Below are positions 53,046-61,601 of a stretch of 64,000 nt of DNA, piece by piece. A program made the translations under genes and the position numbers. Source of the stretch: Treponema sp. (GTDB lineage Bacteria > Spirochaetota > Spirochaetia > Treponematales > Treponemataceae); assembly GCA_024693045.1 (NCBI GenBank), contig JAILLQ010000039.1:1-64000 (forward strand), in the 5' to 3' direction. The stretch's first letter is position 1; each line of letters opens with the position of its first letter. The notes under the pieces are model-generated. The model saw nothing but the letters and a program-made list of their open reading frames with translations. It made no database searches and was not told the origin of the DNA.

Positions 53046-54655
53046 GATTTTCTTCCTGTTTGTAATTTATATATTTTATCTGCATGAATGAATGTTGAGT
53101 CCCGGTGGCTTACGATGACTATAGTCTTTCCTTCACTTTCAGCTTTTACAGTATCCATTATTGCCTTTTCGTTGTAGGAATCCAAATTGCTTGTAGGCTC
53201 ATCTAGTAAAATAAAGTCCCCCTGATGCAAGAAAATTCTTGCAAGTCCCAGTCTCTGTCTTTCCCCGCTGGAAAAATTTTCACCGAGTTCTGAAACTTTG
53301 CTCTCATATCCTTCTGGAAGCGACTCTATCAAATCGTGTATCTCTGCCTTTCTGCAAGCTTCTTCGATTTCTTCATCACTTGCTTCCAGCCGGGCAAGGC
53401 GAATGTTTTCTCTTATTGTGTCGTGGAACAATACTGTTTCCTGGGATATGTAGCTTTCTATTTTTTTCAGGTTACTTGAATTTACATGCCTTATGTCTGT
53501 TTCAGAAAGGCTTATCTTACCTGAATTAACTTCCCAAAAGTGCATAAAAAGCTTTAAAAGTGTGGATTTGCCGGAACCACTTTTACCTTGTATGCCGATA
53601 ATTTTTCCTTTTTCAAAATCCATACTAAGATTTTGTAAAATTTCTTCTTTTTCAGTGTATGAAAAATTAATTTTATCAGCTTTTGCACCTGTAAAATAAA
53701 TTTCCTTTCCTCCCTTTATTTCTTCAACTAAAGCTTTTTCGTCCAAAAGGGATAAAACTCTTTTTCCGCTGGCTATAGTTTGACTTAATCCACTAGAAAG
53801 ATTTGCAAGAGCCAGACAAGGTCCAAATGAACTGAACATTAAAGTTATACTGATTAGAGCTTGTGAAAAAGTAATTAAATTATGCCTGTAAAGAATTAGT
53901 GACAGGATGAGCATTGCAATACCTGCCAGGGAAACGAATAAAGCACTCAATAAAGAATTTAAACCTTCGTTTCTAGACATTTTTCTGTGTTCCCGGCTAA
54001 GAAAATCGCTTTTTTCATTAAGTTTTGCTAGTTTTTTTTCTCCCTGTCCGTATAAAATGGAAATTACAAGACCTCTCAAGGTGTCCAAAAGAAGGCTATT
54101 CATATCTGAAAAAACTTTTCGATATTCTGTGGCAGTTTTTTCAGCTTTTTTACCGATTAAAAGGGGAATTCCTGCGGCTACTAATAGATAGAAGACTCCT
54201 GCCAAGAGGGCCAGATAAATATTAAAAGTCGACAGTAAGAGGCATGAAGCTAAACTTACTGTAATAGCTATGCATATAGGACTAAGAGTGTGAGCATAGA
54301 AAACTTCAAGGAGTTCTATATCTGAAGTAATCAACTGTATAAGAGAGCCTTTTTCTTTACATTCAATTTTTGCCGGTCCAAGATTTCTTAGTTTCTTAAA
54401 AACTATAGAGCGTATTCTAGCCAAAAGGGTAAAAGCTATAAAATGATTGCAGTACTGTTCGGCGTAATGAAGTATGCCTCGTAAAATTCCTGCTATAAAT
54501 AATATATATAAAGGAAATTTATAAAAAATTGCACTTACCCCAAGAAGAGGTATGCTTATTGCACATATAGACCCCAAGGAGCCAAATATAATCGCTAAGC
54601 ACAAGACCGGTAAAAGGGGTAGAACAAGTTTTGTCAGTCTAAAAAGAGTTTTCAT
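53042..54655 (-). CDS. ABC transporter permease-ATPase, second half of pair
   Basis: This 537-residue protein has six membrane helices (about 1-290) and a nucleotide-binding domain (about 310-537). Walker A is GKSGSGKSTLLKLF and Walker B FILLDEPTSNLD, and the switch His is in VSHRDS. The signature reads FSSGERQRLGLAR instead of LSGGQ, while the catalytic Glu is kept. The fold is the type IV (exporter-like) class, as in CydDC but also in the siderophore importers YbtPQ and IrtAB. It overlaps its partner by 4 bp, so a heterodimer is likely. Transport direction cannot be read directly; see findings. Confidence 0.88.
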   Translation of the reverse strand: MKTLFRLTKLVLPLLPVLCLAIIFGSLGSICAISIPLLGVSAIFYKFPLYILFIAGILRGILHYAEQYCNHFIAFTLLARIRSIVFKKLRNLGPAKIECKEKGSLIQLITSDIELLEVFYAHTLSPICIAITVSLASCLLLSTFNIYLALLAGVFYLLVAAGIPLLIGKKAEKTATEYRKVFSDMNSLLLDTLRGLVISILYGQGEKKLAKLNEKSDFLSREHRKMSRNEGLNSLLSALFVSLAGIAMLILSLILYRHNLITFSQALISITLMFSSFGPCLALANLSSGLSQTIASGKRVLSLLDEKALVEEIKGGKEIYFTGAKADKINFSYTEKEEILQNLSMDFEKGKIIGIQGKSGSGKSTLLKLFMHFWEVNSGKISLSETDIRHVNSSNLKKIESYISQETVLFHDTIRENIRLARLEASDEEIEEACRKAEIHDLIESLPEGYESKVSELGENFSSGERQRLGLARIFLHQGDFILLDEPTSNLDSYNEKAIMDTVKAESEGKTIVIVSHRDSTFIHADKIYKLQTGRKS

Positions 54656-56304
54656 AGAGCAAGCTCCCTGCAGTTACTTTCTACTGGACTTTTTACAGTT
54701 TCAAAAGTGTAGATTTTGTCGGAATCTTCACAGTTTTCCTTACGGTGGCTTATCATGATTATAGTTTTTTCACCTTTTAAGGAATGCAAGAGATTTAATA
54801 TTATTTTTTCACTTTCAACATCTACGTTTGACGTTGCTTCATCAAAAATCATTACCTTTGGGGAAGAAAGAAGGGCTCTGGCAATTGATAATCTCTGTTT
54901 TTGTCCGCCACTCAGATTGGAAGCGTTTTCAAGTATTTGGGTATCAAGTCCATTTCTTTCCATTATAAAATCTTTTAGATTTACTTTTTCAAGAGCTTCG
55001 AACAATTCCCTTTCACTTGCATCTGCTTTTCCTTCAAGCAGAGTATCCTTTACACTTCCTTTGAAAATCCAGTCACGGCTTGAAATATAGGCTATATTTG
55101 AAAAAAGAGCTTTTCTTTGAATAGAAGAAACTTCTTTTCCGAATATTTTTACACTCCCTGAATATGATGTGTTTATACCGCAGAGAATTTTTGCCATGGT
55201 AGACTTACCGGAACCACTTTTACCCACAAATACCGTAAAACTTCCTTTTGGAATTTTTATATTTGCATTTTTTATAACGATTCTGTCTTTAAACTTGTAG
55301 GAAGTGTTTATGCATTCAAAAAAGTTACTTTCATTTTCCTTTGGAAAGGATTCATTTCCGTCACTTTCTTCTTCTGTTTCTAAAAGAGTAAAAATTTCTT
55401 TTGCTGCTGTACTCCCATTCAATGCAGTATGAAAAAGACTTCCTAATCTTCTTAAGGGGATAAAAAAGTCGGCACAAATCAGTATAGATGCAAATGAATA
55501 AGCCAGGCTGAGATTTCCAGCCCTATATGCAGTAATAGCCTCTATGATTCCTAGTGCAGCTCCTCCATAGGCAATTATATCCATAATAATAATAGAATTT
55601 AGTTGCATTGAAAGAACTTTCATTGTTACCCGACGAAAATTATCAGCTTGATTTTCCATCTGTTTTTGCTTATAAGAGTCAGCTTCATAGATTTGAAGGG
55701 TCGTAAGTCCCTGTAGGTTTTCAAGAAAATTGTCTGCTAGATTTTCATATTGAATCCAGTATTTTGAAAGAAGTTTTTTTGCAATCGTTTGTACCAGAGC
55801 AATTGAAATCGGGATAAGAGGAATGCAGAGAAAAAGTATAAGAGCCATTTTCAAATTCAAAAAGGCAAGAATTACAAAAGTAATCAATGCTGCGGTCATA
55901 CTGTAAAAAAACTGGGGCAGGTAAGAGCCGAACCATACTTCCAGTTGTTCAACGCCTTCAACAGTCAATTGAATTACTTTAGCCGTTTCAAGTTTTTCCT
56001 GGTAATAGTTACCAATTTTCAGGAGTTTTTGGTAAATTTTACTCCTTAGTAGTTTTTTTACGCTTTTAGAACTGTTGTGGCTTTGAATAGCCGCAAAGTA
56101 ATTTGAAAGACAGGAAAAGATTAGTGCAAAAAGAAAAACAATGATTTCTGCAAATATATCTTTACCTTTTTTATTGATTACACTTGAAACTGCGAAAATT
56201 AGACTCGTATTTGAAATAAGAGCAAGAATTTTTAACAGAACCGTTATTAGAACGTGTTTTTTTGCCTGAGGAAGCAGGTTTATGAGTTTTTTGTTTAACA
56301 TCAC
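54652..56304 (-). CDS. ABC transporter permease-ATPase, first half of pair
   Basis: This 550-residue protein has a six-helix membrane domain (about 15-300) and a nucleotide-binding domain (about 330-550). Walker A is FVGKSGSGKSTMAKIL, the signature NLSGGQKQRLSIARALL, Walker B VMIFDEATSNVD, and the switch His is in ISHRKEN. All catalytic motifs are canonical, unlike the signature in its partner. It is the first gene of the operon with the second ABC protein, the DUF454 protein, exbB, exbD and tonB. It is divergent from the mini-Fur gene, with the palindromic operator between them. Confidence 0.88.
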   Translation of the reverse strand: MMLNKKLINLLPQAKKHVLITVLLKILALISNTSLIFAVSSVINKKGKDIFAEIIVFLFALIFSCLSNYFAAIQSHNSSKSVKKLLRSKIYQKLLKIGNYYQEKLETAKVIQLTVEGVEQLEVWFGSYLPQFFYSMTAALITFVILAFLNLKMALILFLCIPLIPISIALVQTIAKKLLSKYWIQYENLADNFLENLQGLTTLQIYEADSYKQKQMENQADNFRRVTMKVLSMQLNSIIIMDIIAYGGAALGIIEAITAYRAGNLSLAYSFASILICADFFIPLRRLGSLFHTALNGSTAAKEIFTLLETEEESDGNESFPKENESNFFECINTSYKFKDRIVIKNANIKIPKGSFTVFVGKSGSGKSTMAKILCGINTSYSGSVKIFGKEVSSIQRKALFSNIAYISSRDWIFKGSVKDTLLEGKADASERELFEALEKVNLKDFIMERNGLDTQILENASNLSGGQKQRLSIARALLSSPKVMIFDEATSNVDVESEKIILNLLHSLKGEKTIIMISHRKENCEDSDKIYTFETVKSPVESNCRELAL

Positions 56305-56441
56305 ATTATTCCATTATTCTGTATCATCTCTCAATAGAAGAATATTTATTCCAAAGTTTTTAGTCAAAAGGCTTTTGATAAAAAATGGGACAAAATCTCA
56401 AATTTAATTCTCATTAAGATATTGACTATTTTTTATTTAAA

Positions 56442-56459
56442 AGTTAGCCTTAGCTAACT
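56442..56459. promoter_or_regulatory. Regulon operator between the ABC/TonB operon and mini-Fur
   Basis: AGTTAGC-CTTA-GCTAACT is a perfect 7-4-7 palindrome, extendable by one A/T pair. It is immediately followed by a TATATT (56462-56467) suitable as -10 for the mini-Fur gene. Its position in the divergent intergenic region would allow control of both units. Confidence 0.8.
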
Positions 56460-56496
56460 TATATATTAAGTAAACTTTTTTGAAAGAGGTGATGTC

Positions 56497-56733
56497 ATGA
56501 GTGAAAAGTATAATGAAATCATTCTTGCCTTCAAAAATAAAGGCTGTCGTATTACAGAGCAGCGTAAAAACCTGCTTACAATCATACTTAAAAATCCGGG
56601 CTGTTCATGTAAAGAATTGTATTACATGGCAAAACAGGCTGACGGAGAGATCGGAAGAGCTACAGTTTACAGAACCGTACATTCTCTTGAAGAATTAGGA
56701 TTTGTTCAGAAAAAAAGTGTAGTTATTTGCTAA
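56497..56733 (+). CDS. Mini-Fur: Fur-family winged-helix domain without the metal-binding C-terminal half
   Basis: This 78-residue protein matches the N-terminal domain of Fur/PerR regulators (about 80 of the usual 140 residues): IILAFKNKGCRITEQRKNLL, then the recognition region IGRATVYRTVHSLEELGFV. It stops at the wing, so the dimerisation domain with the usual His/Cys metal sites is absent. This is not an obvious truncation: AGAGGTG precedes the ATG, and a perfect hairpin follows the stop within 6 bases. Cysteines at 17, 36, 38 and 78 (the last residue) could form a metal, Fe-S or thiol sensor; that is inference. The upstream operator suggests autoregulation. Confidence 0.85.
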   Translation: MSEKYNEIILAFKNKGCRITEQRKNLLTIILKNPGCSCKELYYMAKQADGEIGRATVYRTVHSLEELGFVQKKSVVIC

Positions 56734-56738
56734 GCTGT

Positions 56739-56776
56739 AAGGCAGTTTCTATAAGAAACTGCCTTATTCATTTTAA
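56739..56776 (+). terminator. Hairpin after mini-Fur
   Basis: A 12-bp perfect stem AAGGCAGTTTCT/AGAAACTGCCTT has a 3-base loop. The following T tract is interrupted (ATTCATTTT), so termination may be partial. Confidence 0.75.
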
Positions 56777-56808
56777 ACAGTGTAGTAGAATAAAAAGTTT
56801 TTATTCTC

Positions 56809-56814
56809 TATAAT
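56809..56814 (+). promoter_or_regulatory. -10 box of ileS
   Basis: TATAAT lies 8 bases before the ileS ATG, with no Shine-Dalgarno between. Transcription would begin at or next to the start codon. The -35 region is weak. Confidence 0.5.
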
Positions 56815-56822
56815 GTGTAGAT

Positions 56823-59800
56823 ATGAGTTACAAAGCAGTAGATTCTAAAGTAGACTTCCCAACACAGGAAGAAGAAGTATTAAAGTTTTGGCAGGACAAC
56901 GATATTTTCAAAAAGTCCGTGAGTCAGCGCGAGGGTGCTGAAGAATTCGTATTTTATGACGGTCCTCCGTTTGCAACAGGACTTCCTCATTTTGGTCATT
57001 TTATTCCATCTACTATTAAAGATATTATTCCTCGTTACCAGACAATGAAAGGAAAGAAGGTTGAAAGACGTTTTGGTTGGGACTGTCATGGTCTTCCTGT
57101 TGAAAACCTTATTGAAAAAGAACTCGGAATTAACTCTAAACACGAAATTGAAGAATACGGAATCGATAAATTTAACGACAAGTGCCGTGATTCTGTTTTA
57201 AAATACGCCTCAGAATGGCGCAAAACAATTACCCGCATGGGTCGTTGGGTTGATTTTGACAACGACTACAAAACAATGAATCCAGACTATATGGAATCAA
57301 TCTGGTGGGTTGCTAAGTCTCTTTGGGATAAGGGGCTTATTTATGAAGGAAAGTATATTCTTCCTTATTGTCCTCGCTGTTCAACAGTTCTTTCTACACA
57401 TGAACTTGCACAGGGGTATAAAGATGTTCAGGATGCAACTGTTACAGTTCGTTTTAAGATTACTAAGGCTCCTGCAGGTGTAAAAGACGCAGATATGGCT
57501 AATGGTAATACTTATTTCCTTGCCTGGACAACAACTCCTTGGACTCTTCCTTCAAACCTTGGACTTTGTATGGGTCCAGATATCGATTATGTAAAAATTC
57601 TCGACAAGGAAAGTGGTGATTACTACATTTTTGCAGAAGCTCGTCTTTCCGCTTATTATAAAGAAGAAAAAGACTATGAAATTATCTACCGTGCTAAAGG
57701 AAAGGATTTTGTAGGTGCAAGATATGAACCTCTTTTCCCTTACTTTGCAAAATATGCTGATCCTGCTGTTTGTCAGGCTGATTCTAATCAGACTTGCAAA
57801 GAAGGTGCTTTCCGCATGTTCAATGCAGACTATGTTTCAACTGAAGACGGTACTGGTATTGTTCATATCGCACCTGCTTTTGGTGAAGAAGATAATAAAG
57901 TATTCCTTGGCTCAGGAGTTCCAAACGTAGAGCCAATTGATGCTGAATGTAAATTTACTAAAGAAGTTCCAGATTATCAGGGTATCTTTGTAAAAGACGC
58001 AGATAAGGCTATTATTCAGCGCCTCAAGGAAGAAAAGAAACTTGTAAAGAGAGACACAATTGTTCACTCTTATCCTCATTGTTGGAGATGTTCTTCACCA
58101 CTTATTTATCGAGGAATTGGTTCTTGGTTTGTAAAAGTACAGGATCATCATGAAGGTCTTTTAAAGGCAAACAGTCAGATTAAGTGGCAGCCTGCCCATA
58201 TAAAGGAAGGTCGTTTTGGTAAATGGCTTGCTGGTGCTCGCGACTGGGCAGTTAGCCGCAACCGTTACTGGGGTAACCCAATTCCTATCTGGAAGTGTGA
58301 TAATCCAGATTGTAAAAATGTATTGTGCGTAGGAAGTAGAGAAGAACTTAAAGAACTTTCTGGAGTTTATCCTGAAGATTTGCACAAGCAGTATGTTGAT
58401 AAGATTACTATTCCTTGTAAGAAATGCGGTGGTACTATGCACCGTATTCCTGAAGTATTTGACTGTTGGTTTGAATCTGGTTCTATGCCTTATGCACAGC
58501 AGCATTATCCATTTGAAAACAAGGACTATTTTGAAAAGCATTTCCCTGCAAACTTTATTTCTGAAGGTCTTGATCAGACACGCGGTTGGTTCTACACACT
58601 TACTGTTCTTGCAAGCCATCTTTTTGATAAGCCAGCATTTGAAAATTGTGTTGTAAACGGTCTTGTTTTAGCTTCTGATGGTCGCAAGATGAGTAAATCT
58701 CTTCGTAACTACACAGATCCTGTTGAAGCAATTAATAAATTTGGTGCAGATGCCCTTCGTCTTTTCTTGATTCATTCTCCTGTCGTAATGGCAAATGACT
58801 TGCGTTACAGCGATGAAAGTGTTCGTGAAGTAATTAAAACTATTATTCTCCCTTTGTGGAACAGTTACAGTTTCTTTGTTACTTATGCAAATATTGACGG
58901 TGTAACTCCTGATGGTCATCTTTTTGACAAGAAATTGCCTTCAAATCCTCTTGATGCATGGCTTCTTTCTATAACACAGAAGCTTATTAAAGATGTTACA
59001 AGTGGACTTGAAGATTACGATTTGAGCGGTGCTGTTGATCCTATTGTAAAGTACATCGATGAAATGAATAACTGGTATATTCGCCGAAGCAGACGTCGTT
59101 TCTGGAAGAGTGAAAATGATTCTGATAAAAAAGAAGCTTATGAAGCTCTTTATATCGCTTTGAAAACTTTCAGTCAGGTTGCATGTCCTTTTATTCCATT
59201 TATTACTGAGGAAATGTGGCAGAACTTAAAAACTTCTTCAGACAAGGAATCAGTTCATCTTAGCGATTATCCTCTTTACAATGAAAAATTTAGAGATGAA
59301 GAACTTGAATTCAAGATGGAAACAGTTCAGAAAGCTGTATCTATGGGAAGAAGTTTAAGAAATACTTACAACTTGAAAAATCGTCAGCCTTTAGCTTCCG
59401 TTGCACTTGTAACTCGTAATCAGGAAGAAAAAAGAGTTCTCGCTGAAATGGAAGATTCTATTCGCGAAGAACTTAATGTTAAAAAAGTTGAATTTCATGA
59501 TAGGGAAGATGAACTTGTTGAATACAGATGTAAAGCAAACTTCAAGGTATTAGGAAAAGAACTTGGACCTAAGATGAAGGCTGCTGCTGCAATAATTCAG
59601 ACTCTTTCTTCTGAACAGATTCAGTCAATCCTTGAAGGAACAAAACTTTCTATCGATGTTGACGGCTTGTCAGTTGAATTAGGTGAAGAAAAACTTATTA
59701 TTGAACGACTTGAAAAAGACGGATTAAAAGTTTTGAACGATGGAACTCTTACAGTTGGTCTCGATTCTAAGATTTCTGACGAACTTAAGAAGGAAGGTTA

Positions 59801-60041
59801 TGTTCGTGACCTTATCCGTGGTATCCAGAATCTGAGAAAGGAAAGTGGACTTAATGTAACAGATAGAATTAAGCTTACTGTTTCTGGGGATTCTGATTTG
59901 CAGGCAGCTTATGATATGTTTGCAGATTTTATCAGTGGAGAGGTTTTGGCTTCTTCTGCAGATTTTGTAGCTTCAATTTCTAATGGAACAGAAGTTGATG
60001 CTGATGATAAGAAATGGAGTATTGCTGTTGAAAAAGCATAA
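56823..60041 (+). CDS. ileS: Isoleucyl-tRNA synthetase (long, eukaryote-like type)
   Basis: This class I synthetase charges tRNA-Ile. The 1072-residue protein has PPFATGLPHFGHF with the HIGH-equivalent HFGH at 56-59, an editing domain (WTTTPWTLPSNLG), a WSVSRNRYWG-type motif (AVSRNRYWGNPIPIW), a CxxC-rich zinc insertion near 490-545 and KMSKS near residue 622. The anticodon-binding region and a long C-terminal extension follow. This layout matches the eukaryote-like/IleS2 class, which is typical of spirochetes and tends to be less sensitive to mupirocin. The gene's 3' end carries the ribosome-binding site and TTG start of the next gene. Confidence 0.96.
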   Translation: MSYKAVDSKVDFPTQEEEVLKFWQDNDIFKKSVSQREGAEEFVFYDGPPFATGLPHFGHFIPSTIKDIIPRYQTMKGKKVERRFGWDCHGLPVENLIEKELGINSKHEIEEYGIDKFNDKCRDSVLKYASEWRKTITRMGRWVDFDNDYKTMNPDYMESIWWVAKSLWDKGLIYEGKYILPYCPRCSTVLSTHELAQGYKDVQDATVTVRFKITKAPAGVKDADMANGNTYFLAWTTTPWTLPSNLGLCMGPDIDYVKILDKESGDYYIFAEARLSAYYKEEKDYEIIYRAKGKDFVGARYEPLFPYFAKYADPAVCQADSNQTCKEGAFRMFNADYVSTEDGTGIVHIAPAFGEEDNKVFLGSGVPNVEPIDAECKFTKEVPDYQGIFVKDADKAIIQRLKEEKKLVKRDTIVHSYPHCWRCSSPLIYRGIGSWFVKVQDHHEGLLKANSQIKWQPAHIKEGRFGKWLAGARDWAVSRNRYWGNPIPIWKCDNPDCKNVLCVGSREELKELSGVYPEDLHKQYVDKITIPCKKCGGTMHRIPEVFDCWFESGSMPYAQQHYPFENKDYFEKHFPANFISEGLDQTRGWFYTLTVLASHLFDKPAFENCVVNGLVLASDGRKMSKSLRNYTDPVEAINKFGADALRLFLIHSPVVMANDLRYSDESVREVIKTIILPLWNSYSFFVTYANIDGVTPDGHLFDKKLPSNPLDAWLLSITQKLIKDVTSGLEDYDLSGAVDPIVKYIDEMNNWYIRRSRRRFWKSENDSDKKEAYEALYIALKTFSQVACPFIPFITEEMWQNLKTSSDKESVHLSDYPLYNEKFRDEELEFKMETVQKAVSMGRSLRNTYNLKNRQPLASVALVTRNQEEKRVLAEMEDSIREELNVKKVEFHDREDELVEYRCKANFKVLGKELGPKMKAAAAIIQTLSSEQIQSILEGTKLSIDVDGLSVELGEEKLIIERLEKDGLKVLNDGTLTVGLDSKISDELKKEGYVRDLIRGIQNLRKESGLNVTDRIKLTVSGDSDLQAAYDMFADFISGEVLASSADFVASISNGTEVDADDKKWSIAVEKA

Positions 60042-60942
60042 CCATAAAAAAGTACAGAGTTTTAAACTCTGTACTTTTTTAATACCACTTTTTTTACTTG
60101 TTTCTCTAATGGCGTCCTGCAAATCGACACCTGAACTTCTTGCAGTTCAGCCATTAGATTTAATTGATTCAAAGAGTTCTTTTTATCTGAGAATACCTAC
60201 TTCTGTTGATTCTCTGCTTTTAGAAAATGTTCTTGCTTCTCGTTATCCAGAAATGTCTAAGGATAATATAAAAAAAGTCGCTTCTAGAATAGATACAGTT
60301 TACCTTGGACTTAATCGAAGTAAAAAAGGTATTTCTTATCAGATTGCCTTGGATTGTGATTTCCCAAAGTTTGCAACTAATAGTGCTTTTTCCAAAAAAA
60401 ATGGCTGGGATAGCAAAAAAATTACTTTTTCTCCTTCTGTTTCTTATACTTTACATTCAAGGCAGGGGATTGAAGCGGCCTTTCCGTCCGAAAGGGTTGC
60501 CTGCTTTGGTCGAGATGTTGAAGAAATGCTTAATCGATATAATTCAATTTCTCTTTGCTCTGAAGTAGTAACAGTAGAGCCTAATTTTAGAAATACTTAT
60601 GACTGGCTTTCTTATGAGGGCGGAATACCTGATAATGAGATTCATTTTTTTGCTTCTAGGCCTCAGTCATTTTTAACAATGCTTATTGGAGCACAGTTAA
60701 ATTATCAGCTTGAGTATATTCGTGGAAAAATGTACAACGACTTGTACAAAGAAAATCAGTATATTATGCAGCTGGAATTTGAATTTAAAGACAGAAGAAT
60801 TTTACCTGCTGCTAAAGGTGCTCTTACTTTGGCATTGGGTTTAACCGATTCTGAAGTAAAAAAAGATAGCGAAACACATTTAACGATTTCTAATATCAAA
60901 ATTAATAAGACTCAGCTTTATAAGCTGCTTTCATTAAAATAG
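60028..60942 (+). CDS. Putative lipoprotein overlapping ileS
   Basis: From TTG at 60028 this is a 304-residue lipoprotein. It has a basic n-region (MKKHNHKKVQSFK), a hydrophobic core and the lipobox LMASC with Cys31. The TTG has GGAG 8 bases upstream, inside the end of ileS, and the frames overlap by 14 bp. A longer frame from 59983 lacks support. The signal peptide is encoded by a terminator-like hairpin. The mature part has repeated serine-rich and beta patterns (FYLRIPTSVDSLLLENVLASR) and no recognised family. A TPR lipoprotein follows after 8 bp. Confidence 0.7.
   Translation: MKKHNHKKVQSFKLCTFLIPLFLLVSLMASCKSTPELLAVQPLDLIDSKSSFYLRIPTSVDSLLLENVLASRYPEMSKDNIKKVASRIDTVYLGLNRSKKGISYQIALDCDFPKFATNSAFSKKNGWDSKKITFSPSVSYTLHSRQGIEAAFPSERVACFGRDVEEMLNRYNSISLCSEVVTVEPNFRNTYDWLSYEGGIPDNEIHFFASRPQSFLTMLIGAQLNYQLEYIRGKMYNDLYKENQYIMQLEFEFKDRRILPAAKGALTLALGLTDSEVKKDSETHLTISNIKINKTQLYKLLSLK
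60046..60080 (+). terminator. Terminator-like hairpin of ileS inside the next coding sequence
   Basis: A 14-bp perfect inverted repeat AAAAAAGTACAGAG/CTCTGTACTTTTTT with a 7-base loop ends in six Ts, 4 bases after the ileS stop. The same bases encode residues 7-18 of the lipoprotein signal peptide. Confidence 0.85.
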
Positions 60943-60950
60943 GTTTAACG

Positions 60951-61550
60951 ATGAAATATAAAGTCTTTGCTTTTTTATTTTCAGTATTACTTTTCTCCTG
61001 CAATACAACGGTACATATACCTGTTCCAGGAGAACCAGAAGTTATAAAAAGCAATCTCTATATCGAATATCAGAACATTGCTGATACCTATATGGAACTT
61101 GAAAAATTTGATAAAGCTGTAGAGTTTTATAAAAAAGCAAAAAAACATAAAGCCTTGTACTGGTCTTGTTTGTATAAGATGGGAAGGGCTCAGGCACTGG
61201 CAAAAAATTACAAAGAAGCAAGAAAAATTTACAATAAACTTTTAAAAAGAGATAAAGATAATGTTGATTTGCAGGTTTCTATTGCTTATTTATATGCCAT
61301 GGAAGGAAAACTTTCATCAGCTATATCGATTTACGAATATTTATATACAAAAAATCCGGGAAATGCTGACATTCTTGTTAATTATATTAACGTTCTTATC
61401 TCTGATGAACAGTTTGAATACGCTAAATTAAAGTTTGAAGATTTGAAAAATAATTATCCTGACAATTCATCGATTGAAACTTTTCAGAAAAAATTTGATG
61501 AATATGACAATGAAAAAGATCCGTCTGCTTCTGACAAGAAAGAAGAATAA
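60951..61550 (+). CDS. TPR-repeat lipoprotein
   Basis: This 199-residue lipoprotein has the lipobox LLFSC with Cys17. It has three to four tetratricopeptide repeats at about 40-180 (YQNIADTYMELEKFDKAVEFYKKA; MGRAQALAKNYKEARKIYNKLL; VSIAYLYAMEGKLSSAISIYEYL) and a charged C-terminal tail (DPSASDKKEE). It is probably a periplasmic scaffold in the inner or outer membrane, BamD-like in size but not clearly in sequence. It lies 8 bp after the preceding lipoprotein and is co-directional. Confidence 0.78.
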   Translation: MKYKVFAFLFSVLLFSCNTTVHIPVPGEPEVIKSNLYIEYQNIADTYMELEKFDKAVEFYKKAKKHKALYWSCLYKMGRAQALAKNYKEARKIYNKLLKRDKDNVDLQVSIAYLYAMEGKLSSAISIYEYLYTKNPGNADILVNYINVLISDEQFEYAKLKFEDLKNNYPDNSSIETFQKKFDEYDNEKDPSASDKKEE

Positions 61551-61601
61551 GTCGAAAAATAATAGCTTGAGTTTTCTTTTCAAGAACGAATTGGGGTGAA
61601 A

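Noticed and set aside
54716-55090. Plus-strand frame of 124 residues opposite the ABC transporter
   Set aside because: It is the shadow of a nucleotide-binding domain whose Walker and signature motifs are clear on the minus strand.
58250-58256. AGTTAGC inside ileS as part of the regulon
   Set aside because: It is a single half-site within coding sequence, away from any promoter.
58161-58619. Minus-strand frame of 152 residues inside ileS
   Set aside because: It lies opposite the conserved synthetase core, and no ribosome-binding site is visible.
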